From positions 1 through 57,973 of the forward strand of contig JBBRNH010000028.1 in assembly GCA_038230415.1 (NCBI GenBank): DNA of 57,973 nucleotides. The letters are read 5' to 3'. Shown here piece by piece: positions 16,366 through 24,365 of this stretch. The notes under the pieces were generated by a model. The model saw only the letters and a list, made by a program, of their open reading frames with translations, made no database searches and was not told the origin of the DNA. The DNA comes from JBBRNH01 sp038230415. GTDB taxonomy: Bacteria > Bacteroidota > Bacteroidia > Cytophagales > Spirosomataceae. The translations under genes and the position numbers were made by a program. The first letter of the stretch is position 1. Each line of letters begins with the position of its first letter.

Positions 16366-16423
16366 CAATCCTGCCGGAAACCGAAAGGCTAAGGTAGTAA
16401 TTTTTGCTATTCCGGCAGGATTG
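16366..16423. terminator. Inverted repeat between proline-rich gene and DUF1080 gene
   Basis: A perfect 14-bp inverted repeat (16366-16379 with 16410-16423) encloses a 30-base AT-rich loop. It lies after the stop of the proline-rich gene on the minus strand and before the DUF1080 start, so it may terminate the former transcript. Confidence 0.5.
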
Positions 16424-16443
16424 ATGGCATCGCCCTGTTCAGT

Positions 16444-17373
16444 TCAACCCGCTTTCACGCTGCTTTCGTCCAGCATTTCGCGGGGCTGGGTTTTCATTTC
16501 GGCGGCTTCTTCGGGCCGTTCGCCGGGTTGATAGTTGCCGGGTTGGTTGGCATCCACGTTATACGGTTGCGCCGATTTGCCGGTGTTGGGTTCGGTCGTC
16601 GTGCCTTCGGCGGCATCGGGCTGTGCGTCGTCAATGCCCGCCTGCAAACCGTCATACATCGTATCCGGCACAATTTCCGTATCACCCATTTCTTCGACCG
16701 GCTGATTGGCGTTACCAGGCATCACTCCACCGGCAATAGATGGGAAGGTGATAAAGTTTTGGCTGTTAATCTCGTGCGACCGCTCTGGCTGGCTCGGTTC
16801 CTGAATTTCAGGCACAGCGGGCTGGGGCGTTCCGGGCAGCGTCGGAATTTCGGGGCCGGGCGTTGTCGGGCCGGGAATGGGTGGTTGGGGTGCATCGGGC
16901 GTGGCCGGATACGGATTATACGGATCGGGGGTGCCGGGCGCGGGGGGCATCATCATCTGAAGGCCAATAGTGGCCGTTGCTGTTGTCTGGTCTGCCGATG
17001 GCTGGGTGCGGTCGTTGGCCTGGGCCTCGTCATTGATAGCCGTGATATCGGCTTCGGCAATGTCGGGTAGCTGGCTTAAATCGGTTGGCAGGATGGGCGC
17101 ACTGGTGCCGTTGCCCACGCGCAGCGACGCTTCGGAGGTCTCATACGTTTTCTGGCCGAACTCCTGCAAACCACGTTCTTCATCGCTGGTATATCGGTTG
17201 CGGAGTTGATCGTTTTCTACGTCGTCTTCCACATCAGCGGTGGCAACGAGTTTACCATCTACGAGCTTTACGAGGTTGGCTTCGGCCTGATCCATACCGA
17301 ACATGGCATCGGCGTTTTCATTGGATACCAGATCGGCTTGTTGTGAGCCGTCAGAAGAGGCAGATGAGTTCAT
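16444..17373 (-). CDS. Acidic, proline-rich disordered hypothetical protein
   Basis: The product has 309 residues with no signal peptide and no membrane segment. The N-terminus is polar (MNSSASSDGSQQADLVSNEN). Residues about 120-190 are a Pro/Thr/Gly tract (PPAPGTPDPYNPYPATPDAP), and the C-terminal third is rich in Asp, Glu, Gln and Asn. The whole chain looks intrinsically disordered and acidic. I do not recognise a family. The plus-strand gene 151 bases away is divergent. It could be a stress-related hydrophilic protein; that is a guess. Confidence 0.65.
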   Translation of the reverse strand: MNSSASSDGSQQADLVSNENADAMFGMDQAEANLVKLVDGKLVATADVEDDVENDQLRNRYTSDEERGLQEFGQKTYETSEASLRVGNGTSAPILPTDLSQLPDIAEADITAINDEAQANDRTQPSADQTTATATIGLQMMMPPAPGTPDPYNPYPATPDAPQPPIPGPTTPGPEIPTLPGTPQPAVPEIQEPSQPERSHEINSQNFITFPSIAGGVMPGNANQPVEEMGDTEIVPDTMYDGLQAGIDDAQPDAAEGTTTEPNTGKSAQPYNVDANQPGNYQPGERPEEAAEMKTQPREMLDESSVKAG

Positions 17374-17524
17374 AACAGTTTATGGTTTGTGATGGCGGCT
17401 CCGTAAACCGGAAGCCGTAAACCAACTACCACGAACCGCAACCCGATGTTTTTTTAAGCGATTTACCGGCCTGGCACCGAATTTGATAGAGACGACTTAA
17501 AATAAACCTAACTCAGTCAAAGTC

Positions 17525-18280
17525 ATGCAATTCCGACTCGTTTTAGCCGCGTTTCTCTTAGGAACCGGCGTGGCTTCGGCCCAGAAAGACTTTATTCTCG
17601 ATCACCAGCCTAAACGCGGTTTTGTGGCCGTATCAGCCGGATTGAGCCAGCCTATGGGGCGGTTTGGGAGCCTAAACGGCACCGACGAACAGGCCGGAAT
17701 GGCCGGACGGGGTATCTCGTTCAATGGCTCGGCGGGCTACCTGCTGGCCGGGCCGGTGGGCCTGATGGTGCGGGCCGAACACGCCAAAAATGCCCTCCAG
17801 ACAGCCGGTTTGCTCAGTTCGTTTTATCGGCAGGAAGGTGATACCTGGACGGCCACCGCCGGTGACTGGACGGTTACGACCGTTATGGCCGGGCCATACG
17901 TGACGCTGCCTTTAGGCCGTTTTTCGCTCGATGTGCGGGCAATGGCGGGCCGCACGGCGGTTGTTTGTCCGGCCACATCGCTGCTGGGTCAGTCGGGCGG
18001 GGTCGAGTTTTCGGTGCGCTCGGAGCCATGCCGGGGTCAGGCCATGGCCTACGGCGGGGGCGTTTCGGCGCGGTATCGGCTGGGGCTGAACACCGCTCTG
18101 CACCTCACCGCCGACTACACCAACAGCACCGTATCGCTCGAAACCACCACCACCAGCCAAAGCGACACCGGGTTTTTTCGGGATCAAAGCGCGACCTACA
18201 CCGTGCAGAAACCGATCAGTCTCGTGAGTATTTCGGCAGGCATTTCAATTTTATTCGGCAACCGCAACCGGGTATTTTGA
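17525..18280 (+). CDS. Small outer membrane beta-barrel protein
   Basis: The 251-residue protein has a signal peptide (about 1-19, cleaved after VASA). The mature chain has alternating amphipathic strands rich in Gly, Thr, Tyr and Ser (RGFVAVSAGLSQPMGRFGS) and ends with a strand followed by Phe (ISILFGNRNRVF), as outer membrane barrels do. Two Cys around 147 and 163 may form a loop disulfide. No specific function can be assigned. It is probably monocistronic; the next gene has its own -7 box. Confidence 0.75.
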   Translation: MQFRLVLAAFLLGTGVASAQKDFILDHQPKRGFVAVSAGLSQPMGRFGSLNGTDEQAGMAGRGISFNGSAGYLLAGPVGLMVRAEHAKNALQTAGLLSSFYRQEGDTWTATAGDWTVTTVMAGPYVTLPLGRFSLDVRAMAGRTAVVCPATSLLGQSGGVEFSVRSEPCRGQAMAYGGGVSARYRLGLNTALHLTADYTNSTVSLETTTTSQSDTGFFRDQSATYTVQKPISLVSISAGISILFGNRNRVF

Positions 18281-18333
18281 CCCGGAAAAATTCCTTTCAT
18301 CCTAATTTTCGGTCAAGTTTCCCACCGAATTGG

Positions 18334-18341
18334 TAGTTTTG
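18334..18341 (+). promoter_or_regulatory. -7 box TAGTTTTG before UPF0323 gene
   Basis: A TAnnTTTG match lies 34 bases before the ATG at 18376. No clear -33 element was seen. Confidence 0.4.
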
Positions 18342-18375
18342 TTTGGTGAGGCACTAACCGCCTAACCAACTGACC

Positions 18376-19044
18376 ATGACACCAATCCGCCGAAACGCCA
18401 TCCTGCGCCGGGTTAAAGACATCACCCTCGGCACCACCCTGAGTGTAGCCCTGCTCAACGGCACGGCTTTGCTCCAGAGTTGCGGCTCCGTTGACCGCGC
18501 CGATTCGTCAAGCACCTCGGCAGAAGACAGCGATTATGATAAGACCGAGCAGGTCGAAACCTTCAAGAAAGGCGTTCGGACGTTTATCACCGAAACCTCG
18601 CCGGGCAAATTTAAAATCACCGACGAACAGCAGGTGCAAGACCCCGCCCTGGCGGCTGCCATTGTGAGCTATGCCGACGGCCACCGCGACACCCTGAGCG
18701 TGGACGCGGCCAAACGATTGGTGCAGACCGACGAATCAACGCGGCACTATTTCAACAATTCCGGTATGTATGGGCAGCACCATAGCAATGGCCTTGCCAA
18801 CGCGCTGCTGTGGGGCAGCATGGGTTATATGTTGGGCCGAAACACGGGCATGGGCGGGATGAACGGCAGCCGAATGCAGGACGAAAACCGCTATCGGTCA
18901 GGGGCTTATGCCAACCCCGGTGTGTTTAACCGCGCCAATACCATCGGCAATGAAGTCAGCCGGTCAAGAACGATTACGTCGCGGCCATCGGGTGGTCGGG
19001 GTGGCTTTTTCGGTGGCCGGAGCGGGCGGGGGTTTAATGGATAA
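18376..19044 (+). CDS. UPF0323-like lipoprotein
   Basis: The 222-residue protein has a leader ending in the lipobox LLQSC, giving an envelope lipoprotein. A small beta domain follows (about 58-115: TFITETSPGKFKITDEQQVQ, then DTLSVDAAKRL). A flexible Gly/Asn/Met region begins near 125 (LLWGSMGYMLGRNTGMGGMN), and the tail is Arg/Gly/Phe-rich, ending GGFFGGRSGRGFNG. This order of parts and the FFG..RGFN ending match, from memory, the UPF0323 lipoproteins of epsilon-proteobacteria. The gene precedes a glutathionylspermidine synthase-like gene, an association I also recall there. Function is unknown. Confidence 0.7.
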   Translation: MTPIRRNAILRRVKDITLGTTLSVALLNGTALLQSCGSVDRADSSSTSAEDSDYDKTEQVETFKKGVRTFITETSPGKFKITDEQQVQDPALAAAIVSYADGHRDTLSVDAAKRLVQTDESTRHYFNNSGMYGQHHSNGLANALLWGSMGYMLGRNTGMGGMNGSRMQDENRYRSGAYANPGVFNRANTIGNEVSRSRTITSRPSGGRGGFFGGRSGRGFNG

Positions 19045-19060
19045 TGAATACGCCTTTTAC

Positions 19061-19122
19061 CCCTCCCCCACAGGGAGGGGCTAAAACCTCCGGGGTCAAA
19101 AGCCCCTCCCTGTGGGGGAGGG
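19061..19122. repeat. 22-bp inverted repeat of GC-rich intergenic element
   Basis: CCCTCCCCCACAGGGAGGGG plus CT at 19061-19082 is the exact reverse complement of 19101-19122, with an 18-base spacer. It lies between the UPF0323 and glutathionylspermidine synthase-like genes. It may be a mobile palindromic repeat or an attenuator. The GTG at 19112 lies inside the 3' arm, so it is an unlikely start codon for the next gene. Confidence 0.75.
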
Positions 19123-19162
19123 ATTGGGGAGGGGTTTGATCACCCAACTAACCACTACGCAC

Positions 19163-20341
19163 TTGCCACTAATCACTACAAAAACCCTCGCCCACACGCC
19201 CGACGCGCAACTGACGCGCTTAGGCTGGCACTGGATGCTCGGCACCGACACGCTGCCGTACCTGACCAACGAGGTTGTGACCGTGACCGAAGCCGAGGCC
19301 GAAACCGGCTACTCAGCGGCCAACGAACTATTTGCGATGTTTGTTGAGGCCGCTCAGCACGTGATTGACCAGAACCGCTTTGCCGAGTTGGGTATCCCCG
19401 AAAACCTGATCGAGTTAATCAAACTCACCTGGGACGACGACCGGAACCTGATGCTCTACGGACGGTTTGACCTGGCCGGCGGGGTGGCCGGGATGCCGCC
19501 GAAACTCATCGAGTTCAACGCCGACACCGCCACGTGTTTGCCCGAAACGGCGGTTGTGCAGTATGCCCACCTGAAGGCCAACGATTTAGACGACAACCGG
19601 CAGTTTAACACCGTGTTTGAAGCCCTGACGAATCAGTTTCGGGAACTCCGGCAGGCCAACCCCGACCTGGAACCCACGATTTTGCTCTCGGCCATGCGCG
19701 ACGTGCCGGAAGATGATACCAACGTGGCACTCTTAGCCGAAGCCGCCCGTGAAGCCGGGTATGACGTGGCATTGGCCTACGTTGACGAGGTGGAGTTTTC
19801 GGCCACCGAGGGCGTTTACCGCAAGGATGCATTTACGGGGCAGTTTACGCGCTACGATTTCTGGTTTAAGCTCATCCCCTGGGAATATATTGCCGAAGAA
19901 GAACCCGACCTGACCCAAATTCTGACCGAAGCCGTTAAAAACCGGCGCGTTCTGGTGCTGAATCCGGCCTATACGCTGCTGTTTCAGTCGAAATACATCC
20001 TGAAAATTCTGTGGGAACGCTTCCCCAACCACCCGCTGTTGCTGGCAACCGACACCAAGCCGCTGCCCGGTGTGGCAAGTGTTGAGAAAGTACTGTTTGG
20101 CCGCGAGGGAGCCAACACCCGGATTCTGGAAGCCACCGGCACCGAACGCCTTGCCACCGATGGCGATTATGCCGACTACCCCAAAATTTACCAGCAGTAT
20201 GTGGCCTTCCCCACCGACCCGGCGGGGAATCACTACCAGACGGGTGTGTTCTGGGCGGGCGATGCCTGCGGGATGGGCTTCCGGCGCGGGGGCGAGATTT
20301 TAGACAACACGGCGCAGTTTGTCGGGCATTTGATTGAATAA
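19163..20341 (+). CDS. Glutathionylspermidine synthase family protein (ATP-grasp)
   Basis: This is an ATP-grasp-type C-N ligase of about 392 residues, with LGWHWMLGTDTLPYLTNEVV near the N-terminus, LYGRFDLAGG and KLIEFNADTATCLPETA in the middle, and VFWAGDACGMGFRRGGEILD near the C-terminus. These match the synthetase domain of GspS/YgiC-like proteins, which join amines and peptides using ATP. No amidase domain is present. The start is uncertain: no ATG is available, and TTG 19163 and TTG 19136 are both possible. I chose 19163 because it clears the upstream palindrome. It is followed by a GroES-like gene. Confidence 0.82.
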   Translation: MPLITTKTLAHTPDAQLTRLGWHWMLGTDTLPYLTNEVVTVTEAEAETGYSAANELFAMFVEAAQHVIDQNRFAELGIPENLIELIKLTWDDDRNLMLYGRFDLAGGVAGMPPKLIEFNADTATCLPETAVVQYAHLKANDLDDNRQFNTVFEALTNQFRELRQANPDLEPTILLSAMRDVPEDDTNVALLAEAAREAGYDVALAYVDEVEFSATEGVYRKDAFTGQFTRYDFWFKLIPWEYIAEEEPDLTQILTEAVKNRRVLVLNPAYTLLFQSKYILKILWERFPNHPLLLATDTKPLPGVASVEKVLFGREGANTRILEATGTERLATDGDYADYPKIYQQYVAFPTDPAGNHYQTGVFWAGDACGMGFRRGGEILDNTAQFVGHLIE

Positions 20342-20406
20342 TGGCATCAACCAGGTAAAATAAACGTTCTTTAGGTTGGCCGTGAATAACCGGCAACGCC
20401 TGACCA

Positions 20407-20784
20407 ATGACCAACATAACCGCCGATAATAAACTCAAACGCCTGCTCGTGGTGGGCGACCGGGTGCTGATTCAACCCAAAAACCCGACCGACCGCACCG
20501 GCAGCGGCCTGTATCTGCCGCCCACCGTTACTGAGAAAGAAGAGGTGCAGTCGGGATGGGTGATTAAGGTGGGGCCGGGCTACCCGATTCCGGTGCCAAC
20601 CGACGACGAACCCTGGAAAGAAACCGAAGAACGGGTGAAATATATGCCCTTGCAGGCGCAGGAGGGCGATTTAGCCATTTACCTCCAGCGCAACGCCATC
20701 GAACTTGAATACCAAGATGAGAAATACGTGATTGTGCCGCAAGGCTCGATCCTGCTCCTCGAACGCACCGAAGACCTGTCGTAA
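20407..20784 (+). CDS. GroES-like co-chaperonin paralogue
   Basis: The 125-residue protein has the Cpn10 fold: VVGDRVLIQPKNPTDRTGSG, then GLYLPPTVTEKEEVQSGWVI, and IVPQGSILLLERT at the end. It is longer than standard GroES (about 95 residues) because of an insertion around 60-90 (PVPTDDEPWKETEERVKYMP) in the place of the dome loop. The mobile-loop region around 28-38 is retained. No groEL gene is next to it, so this is probably a divergent second GroES. A DUF4174 gene follows 13 bases later. Confidence 0.8.
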   Translation: MTNITADNKLKRLLVVGDRVLIQPKNPTDRTGSGLYLPPTVTEKEEVQSGWVIKVGPGYPIPVPTDDEPWKETEERVKYMPLQAQEGDLAIYLQRNAIELEYQDEKYVIVPQGSILLLERTEDLS

Positions 20785-20797
20785 ACCTCGCGCTGAT

Positions 20798-21232
20798 ATG
20801 ACTCATGTTCCTTTTATTTTCCTGCTGAATCTGATTCTGTCTCAAACCCAACTCATGGAACCAACCAATCAGTCTCAATCGCTGAGGGCCACGCTCGCCA
20901 ATAAAGTGTCTGAACGGCGCGTCGTGTTGCTGTTCGGTCAGCGGTCGCGCCGGTTCGATCTCACCGTGCAGGAGCAACGGCTTTCCCTCTGGAAAGACCA
21001 ACTCGCCGAGCGCGATATGGACGTTATCGTGGTCGTGAATGAAGAATTGAACCCCGTTGACCGGCAATTTTTGGTGCAGAAATTTCGGCTCGATCCCGCT
21101 ACCGTGTTTATCGGCTGGCTCATCGGCAAAGATGGCGGGGTGAAGCAAACCTTCACCCGCCCCATTGACCCCGACGAATTATGCCGGGCGGTAGATGCCA
21201 TGCCGATGCGGAGACAGGAAATGAAAAATTAG
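20798..21232 (+). CDS. DUF4174 domain protein
   Basis: This is a 144-residue protein. The first 17 residues are hydrophobic (MTHVPFIFLLNLILSQ) and may be a signal sequence, although a later Met at residue 19 is possible. The domain shows RRVVLLFGQRSRRFDLTVQE and ERDMDVIVVV, and ends in DGGVKQTFTRPIDPDELCR followed by AVDAMPMRRQE, the signature end of DUF4174. The fold is thioredoxin-like, but the CxxC pair is absent. It is the last gene of the UPF0323 / synthetase / GroES-like run; a palindromic repeat follows. Confidence 0.8.
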   Translation: MTHVPFIFLLNLILSQTQLMEPTNQSQSLRATLANKVSERRVVLLFGQRSRRFDLTVQEQRLSLWKDQLAERDMDVIVVVNEELNPVDRQFLVQKFRLDPATVFIGWLIGKDGGVKQTFTRPIDPDELCRAVDAMPMRRQEMKN

Positions 21233-21236
21233 GGAT

Positions 21237-21297
21237 GTAGAGATGCATATTTGCGTCTCCTATTGTCATAGCAGGAGACACAAATATGCGTCTCTAC
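21237..21297. repeat. Palindromic repeat, GAGACGCA family
   Basis: Two 25-base arms (21237-21261 and 21273-21297) match at 23 of 25 positions as an inverted repeat. The unit GTAGAGAYGCATATTTGYGT recurs in shorter form at 34632-34649 and more distantly at 30825-30863. It lies exactly between two convergent genes and ends at the stop of the acetylesterase gene, so it may work as a bidirectional terminator. Confidence 0.75.
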
Positions 21298-23319
21298 TCA
21301 GAATTTAACCCCTTCGGTGATCCCTTTCCAGGAATCGGTGCGGAACGGCACCGCTGGGAAACCTTCGCGGTTGTACAGGTTCACGTCGCCGTTGTCGTCG
21401 GCCCAGCCGTAGCGAAGGGCAACGGGTGTGGCAACGGCTTCGGATTGCACAATCACGCGGTTGCCTTCGATGCGGGCCTGAGCGTAGTGAAATTTCTGGT
21501 CGGCCCCGGCCAGTTCAAAGCCTTTTAGGTAGCCATAGCGGTCTTTCGCTAGCAAGCCGGTTCCGACGTTTTTGAAGGTCAACGTGGCCTTATTTTCCGT
21601 TACGTCCATTTTGCTGAATAGGGGGCCGCGCGACGCTTCGCCGGTCGACGCTTCGACGGGCGAAGCGTCGCCGGTTGATACGCTGACAATGACAGATTTA
21701 TCTTGATTGTAAACCACCCGCATGGCTTCGGCGGCAAGGCGTTTGCCCACGTCCTGTTTGTTACGGGGGTGAATATCAGTCGGTTCGCCAATGTCAGACG
21801 TTACGGCCATGCCGGTGTTGGGCAGGCTGAGGGTCATGGTCTGGGCTTCGCGGAGTTCGGCCCACGCGCTGCCTGTCGAGCTGTTGCCGCCCGCCGAATT
21901 AAAGTTTGCCAACTGCACAAACAGAAACGGAAAGTCGTAACCCCAGCGGGTGCGCCAGTCCTGAATCATGAGCGGAAACGCCCGCCGGTATTGGTTGGCG
22001 CGGCTGGCGTTGCTCTCGCCCTGATACCAGATGGTGCCGCCGATGGCGTAGGGAATGAGGGGTTTGATCATGGCGTTGAAGAGCAGCGTGGCGTAAGTAT
22101 TTGGCCCCGGCTTATAGGAACTCTCGAACACCTGCGCCACGCGGTATTGCCATTTTCCCGATAAAAATAGCTGAAAACCAGGGCCTTCAAGTTCCATTTT
22201 GGTGGCTGACCCCATCAAACCACCTGCTCCGCCAGTGTCTGTCACGCGGATGGCAATCACATTGCGGCCCGGCTTTACGAGTCCGGCGGGCAGGGCGTAG
22301 TTACGCTCGTCGCCGACTGATTTTGTGCTGCCAACCAACTGCCCGTTCACGTAGGTCGAGTCGGCCTCGTCAACCGCGCCGAGGTGCAATACTAACTTGC
22401 TCAGGTCGGCTCCTTCGTCAATGATAATGTCGCGCCGAAACCAGACTACACCGTCTAACACGGGCAGGCCATACCACTCCCAGTCGCCGGGCTGATTGGC
22501 ATTCTTCCAGGTTTTGGCATCATAATCGGGGCTGGCCCAGGTGCTGGCTTCGGCGGCTGTGGGCAGGCTACCCTGCTGATTCTGAATCAGTTTCTCGATC
22601 CGGGCCATGCCGCTGCGCCTGATTCCGTCGGCATCGGTCGGGATGCTTTCGGCGGCCTGCCGGAGTTCATCATCGCGCATCAGGGCTTCGCGGCTCGTCC
22701 AGGTTTCGGAATGGGTGCCGCCCCAGGACGTGTTCACGAGGCCAATCGGCACGTTGAGTTTCTGGGCTAAATCGCGGGCAAAAAAGTAGCCGACCGCCGT
22801 AAAATTCGGCACCGTCTGCGGGCTGCACACGGCCCAGGTTCCGGCTTCGATGTCTTCTTTGGGAGTCAGGCTCAGGTCTTTTTTGACCAAAAACTGCCGG
22901 ATAGCCGGGTATTTGGCGGCCCTGATTTCGGCGCGGGCGTTGTTGGTCTGCGCCACCGTCCATTCCATATTCGACTGGCCGGAACAAATCCAGACCTCGC
23001 CGACCAGCACATCGGTAATCTCGACGGTGTTTATTGCCCCTTTCACGGTCAGCGTAAACGGCCCGCCCGCTTCCAATGCGTCGAGATTGATTTGCCAACG
23101 GCCATCGGGGGCGGCTTTTATAGTTTTGGTCTGGCTGGCAAACTGCACCGTTACGGCTTCCTTCGGCGCGGCCCAGCCCCAGACCGGCACGGGTTTCCGG
23201 CGTTGCAGCACCATTGACTTGCCAAAAATTTTGGGTAGCCGAACATCAGCGAATGTTGTGTAGGCCGCGCCAGTGACTAAATAAACCAGCATCAGCAGCA
23301 GGGCGGGTAATTGTTTCAT
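21298..23319 (-). CDS. Sialate O-acetylesterase (SASA) family protein
   Basis: The 673-residue protein has a signal peptide (about 1-24). The SGNH-type catalytic Ser116 sits in VWICSGQSNMEW, GGTIWYQGESNA gives the second block, and a DIHPRNK motif supplies the catalytic Asp/His. A beta-galactosidase-like jelly-roll insert lies around 255-370 (VVWFRRDIIIDEGAD, then AVDEADSTYVNGQLVG). The family removes acetyl groups from sialic acids or other sugars. Around residues 548-565 the chain reads STGDASPVEASTGEASR, encoded by a nested palindromic sequence (21629-21675) that looks like an in-frame insertion. The gene is transcribed alone. Confidence 0.85.
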   Translation of the reverse strand: MKQLPALLLMLVYLVTGAAYTTFADVRLPKIFGKSMVLQRRKPVPVWGWAAPKEAVTVQFASQTKTIKAAPDGRWQINLDALEAGGPFTLTVKGAINTVEITDVLVGEVWICSGQSNMEWTVAQTNNARAEIRAAKYPAIRQFLVKKDLSLTPKEDIEAGTWAVCSPQTVPNFTAVGYFFARDLAQKLNVPIGLVNTSWGGTHSETWTSREALMRDDELRQAAESIPTDADGIRRSGMARIEKLIQNQQGSLPTAAEASTWASPDYDAKTWKNANQPGDWEWYGLPVLDGVVWFRRDIIIDEGADLSKLVLHLGAVDEADSTYVNGQLVGSTKSVGDERNYALPAGLVKPGRNVIAIRVTDTGGAGGLMGSATKMELEGPGFQLFLSGKWQYRVAQVFESSYKPGPNTYATLLFNAMIKPLIPYAIGGTIWYQGESNASRANQYRRAFPLMIQDWRTRWGYDFPFLFVQLANFNSAGGNSSTGSAWAELREAQTMTLSLPNTGMAVTSDIGEPTDIHPRNKQDVGKRLAAEAMRVVYNQDKSVIVSVSTGDASPVEASTGEASRGPLFSKMDVTENKATLTFKNVGTGLLAKDRYGYLKGFELAGADQKFHYAQARIEGNRVIVQSEAVATPVALRYGWADDNGDVNLYNREGFPAVPFRTDSWKGITEGVKF

Positions 23320-23363
23320 CAGAGCGGGGGTTTAACGGGTTGTACAGATACAAACGACCACGC

Positions 23364-24263
23364 ATGAAAATTCTCATCACCACGCCCCTCGGTAACGTCG
23401 GTTCGGCCACCTTATCGGCGTTGGCCGCCCACCCCAACCGCCCCGCGCTGACGGTATTGGCCGGAGACCGGAATCCCGAAAAAAGCCGCGCTGCATTGGC
23501 CCCGCTGACCGATGAAGTCGTATTGTTTGATTTCGCTAAACCCGAAACCGTTGCGCCCGCGCTGGTGGGTGTGAGCCGGGTGCTGCTCGTGCGCCCGCCC
23601 GCGCTGGCCGATGTCGAGAAATACTTCCGGCCTTTTGTCGAAGCCATGAAACGGGCCGGGGTGCAGCAGGTGGTGTTTTTGTCGCTGGAAGGTGTAGAAA
23701 GTAATTCGCTGACTCCGCACCATAAAATCGAAGCCCTGATTCGGGAGGCAGGCGGTCGGAAGGCCGCACCCCCGACGTTTCGGCTGGGCTACACCATGCT
23801 GCGGCCCGGCTTTTTTATGCAAAACCTGACCACGACGCACCTCGCCGAAATCCGTGACCGATCCGAAATCTTCGTTCCGGCGGGCAACGGACGCACTAAT
23901 TTTGTGGACGTAGCCGATATTGCCGCCGTTGCGGCCCAGGCTCTCGCCGAGGGGAAACACCTGAATACGGCCCTGACCCTGACCGGACCCGAAGCCCTGA
24001 CATACAGCGAGATAGCTGAAATGTTAACCGATGTTCTGGGCCGAACGATAACCTACGTCAATCCGTCTGTGCTGCGGTTTGTCTGGCAAAAGGTGGTGCG
24101 GGAGAAGATGAAATTCGGCTTTGTGCTGATTATGGTTGCCCTGTACTCCGTCGCGAAATTGGGTAAAGCCGCCACCCTCACCGATACCATCGCCCGTGTG
24201 TTGGGCCGCCCACCGAGGCCGTTCCGGCAGTTTGTGGAGGAGAATAAAGGGGTTTGGCGGTGA
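23364..24263 (+). CDS. NmrA/HSCARG-type NAD(P)-binding protein
   Basis: This is an atypical SDR of about 299 residues beginning MKILITTPLGNVGSATLSAL, a GxxGxxG-like Rossmann start. It has VFLSLEGVESN and RPGFFMQNL as typical NmrA-family strings, and a C-terminal substrate domain with ALTLTGPEALTYSEIAEML. Members act as NAD(P)H:quinone or azo reductases or as redox-sensing regulators. ATG 23364 fits the fold; the frame also opens eight codons earlier. The catalytic YxxxK is not seen, as expected for NmrA-like members. It is divergent from the acetylesterase, with a 44-base gap. Confidence 0.8.
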   Translation: MKILITTPLGNVGSATLSALAAHPNRPALTVLAGDRNPEKSRAALAPLTDEVVLFDFAKPETVAPALVGVSRVLLVRPPALADVEKYFRPFVEAMKRAGVQQVVFLSLEGVESNSLTPHHKIEALIREAGGRKAAPPTFRLGYTMLRPGFFMQNLTTTHLAEIRDRSEIFVPAGNGRTNFVDVADIAAVAAQALAEGKHLNTALTLTGPEALTYSEIAEMLTDVLGRTITYVNPSVLRFVWQKVVREKMKFGFVLIMVALYSVAKLGKAATLTDTIARVLGRPPRPFRQFVEENKGVWR

Positions 24264-24303
24264 ATCCTGCAAAGCCCTGGAAAGCCCCGGCAGGGCGAAA
24301 TGT

Positions 24304-24357
24304 TGTTTTTCCGCTTCCTCGGTCTGTGAAGACACAGACCGAGGAAGCGGAAAAACA
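24304..24357. repeat. Perfect 25-bp palindrome, GGTCTGTG family
   Basis: Arms 24304-24328 and 24333-24357 are exact reverse complements around a 4-base loop AAGA. The core CTCGGTCTGTG / CACAGACCGAG matches the shorter palindrome at 4491-4520. It lies between convergent genes and would serve as a strong terminator in both directions. Confidence 0.85.
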
Positions 24358-24365
24358 GACTTCCA

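Noticed and set aside
19061..19122. Possible CRISPR-like repeat pair
   Set aside because: Only two arms in inverted orientation with one short spacer; no direct repeat array and no cas gene anywhere in the window.
19112..20341. GTG at 19112 as start of the glutathionylspermidine synthase-like gene
   Set aside because: The codon lies inside the 3' arm of a perfect palindrome and the added residues (MGEGLGRGL) merely translate the repeat.
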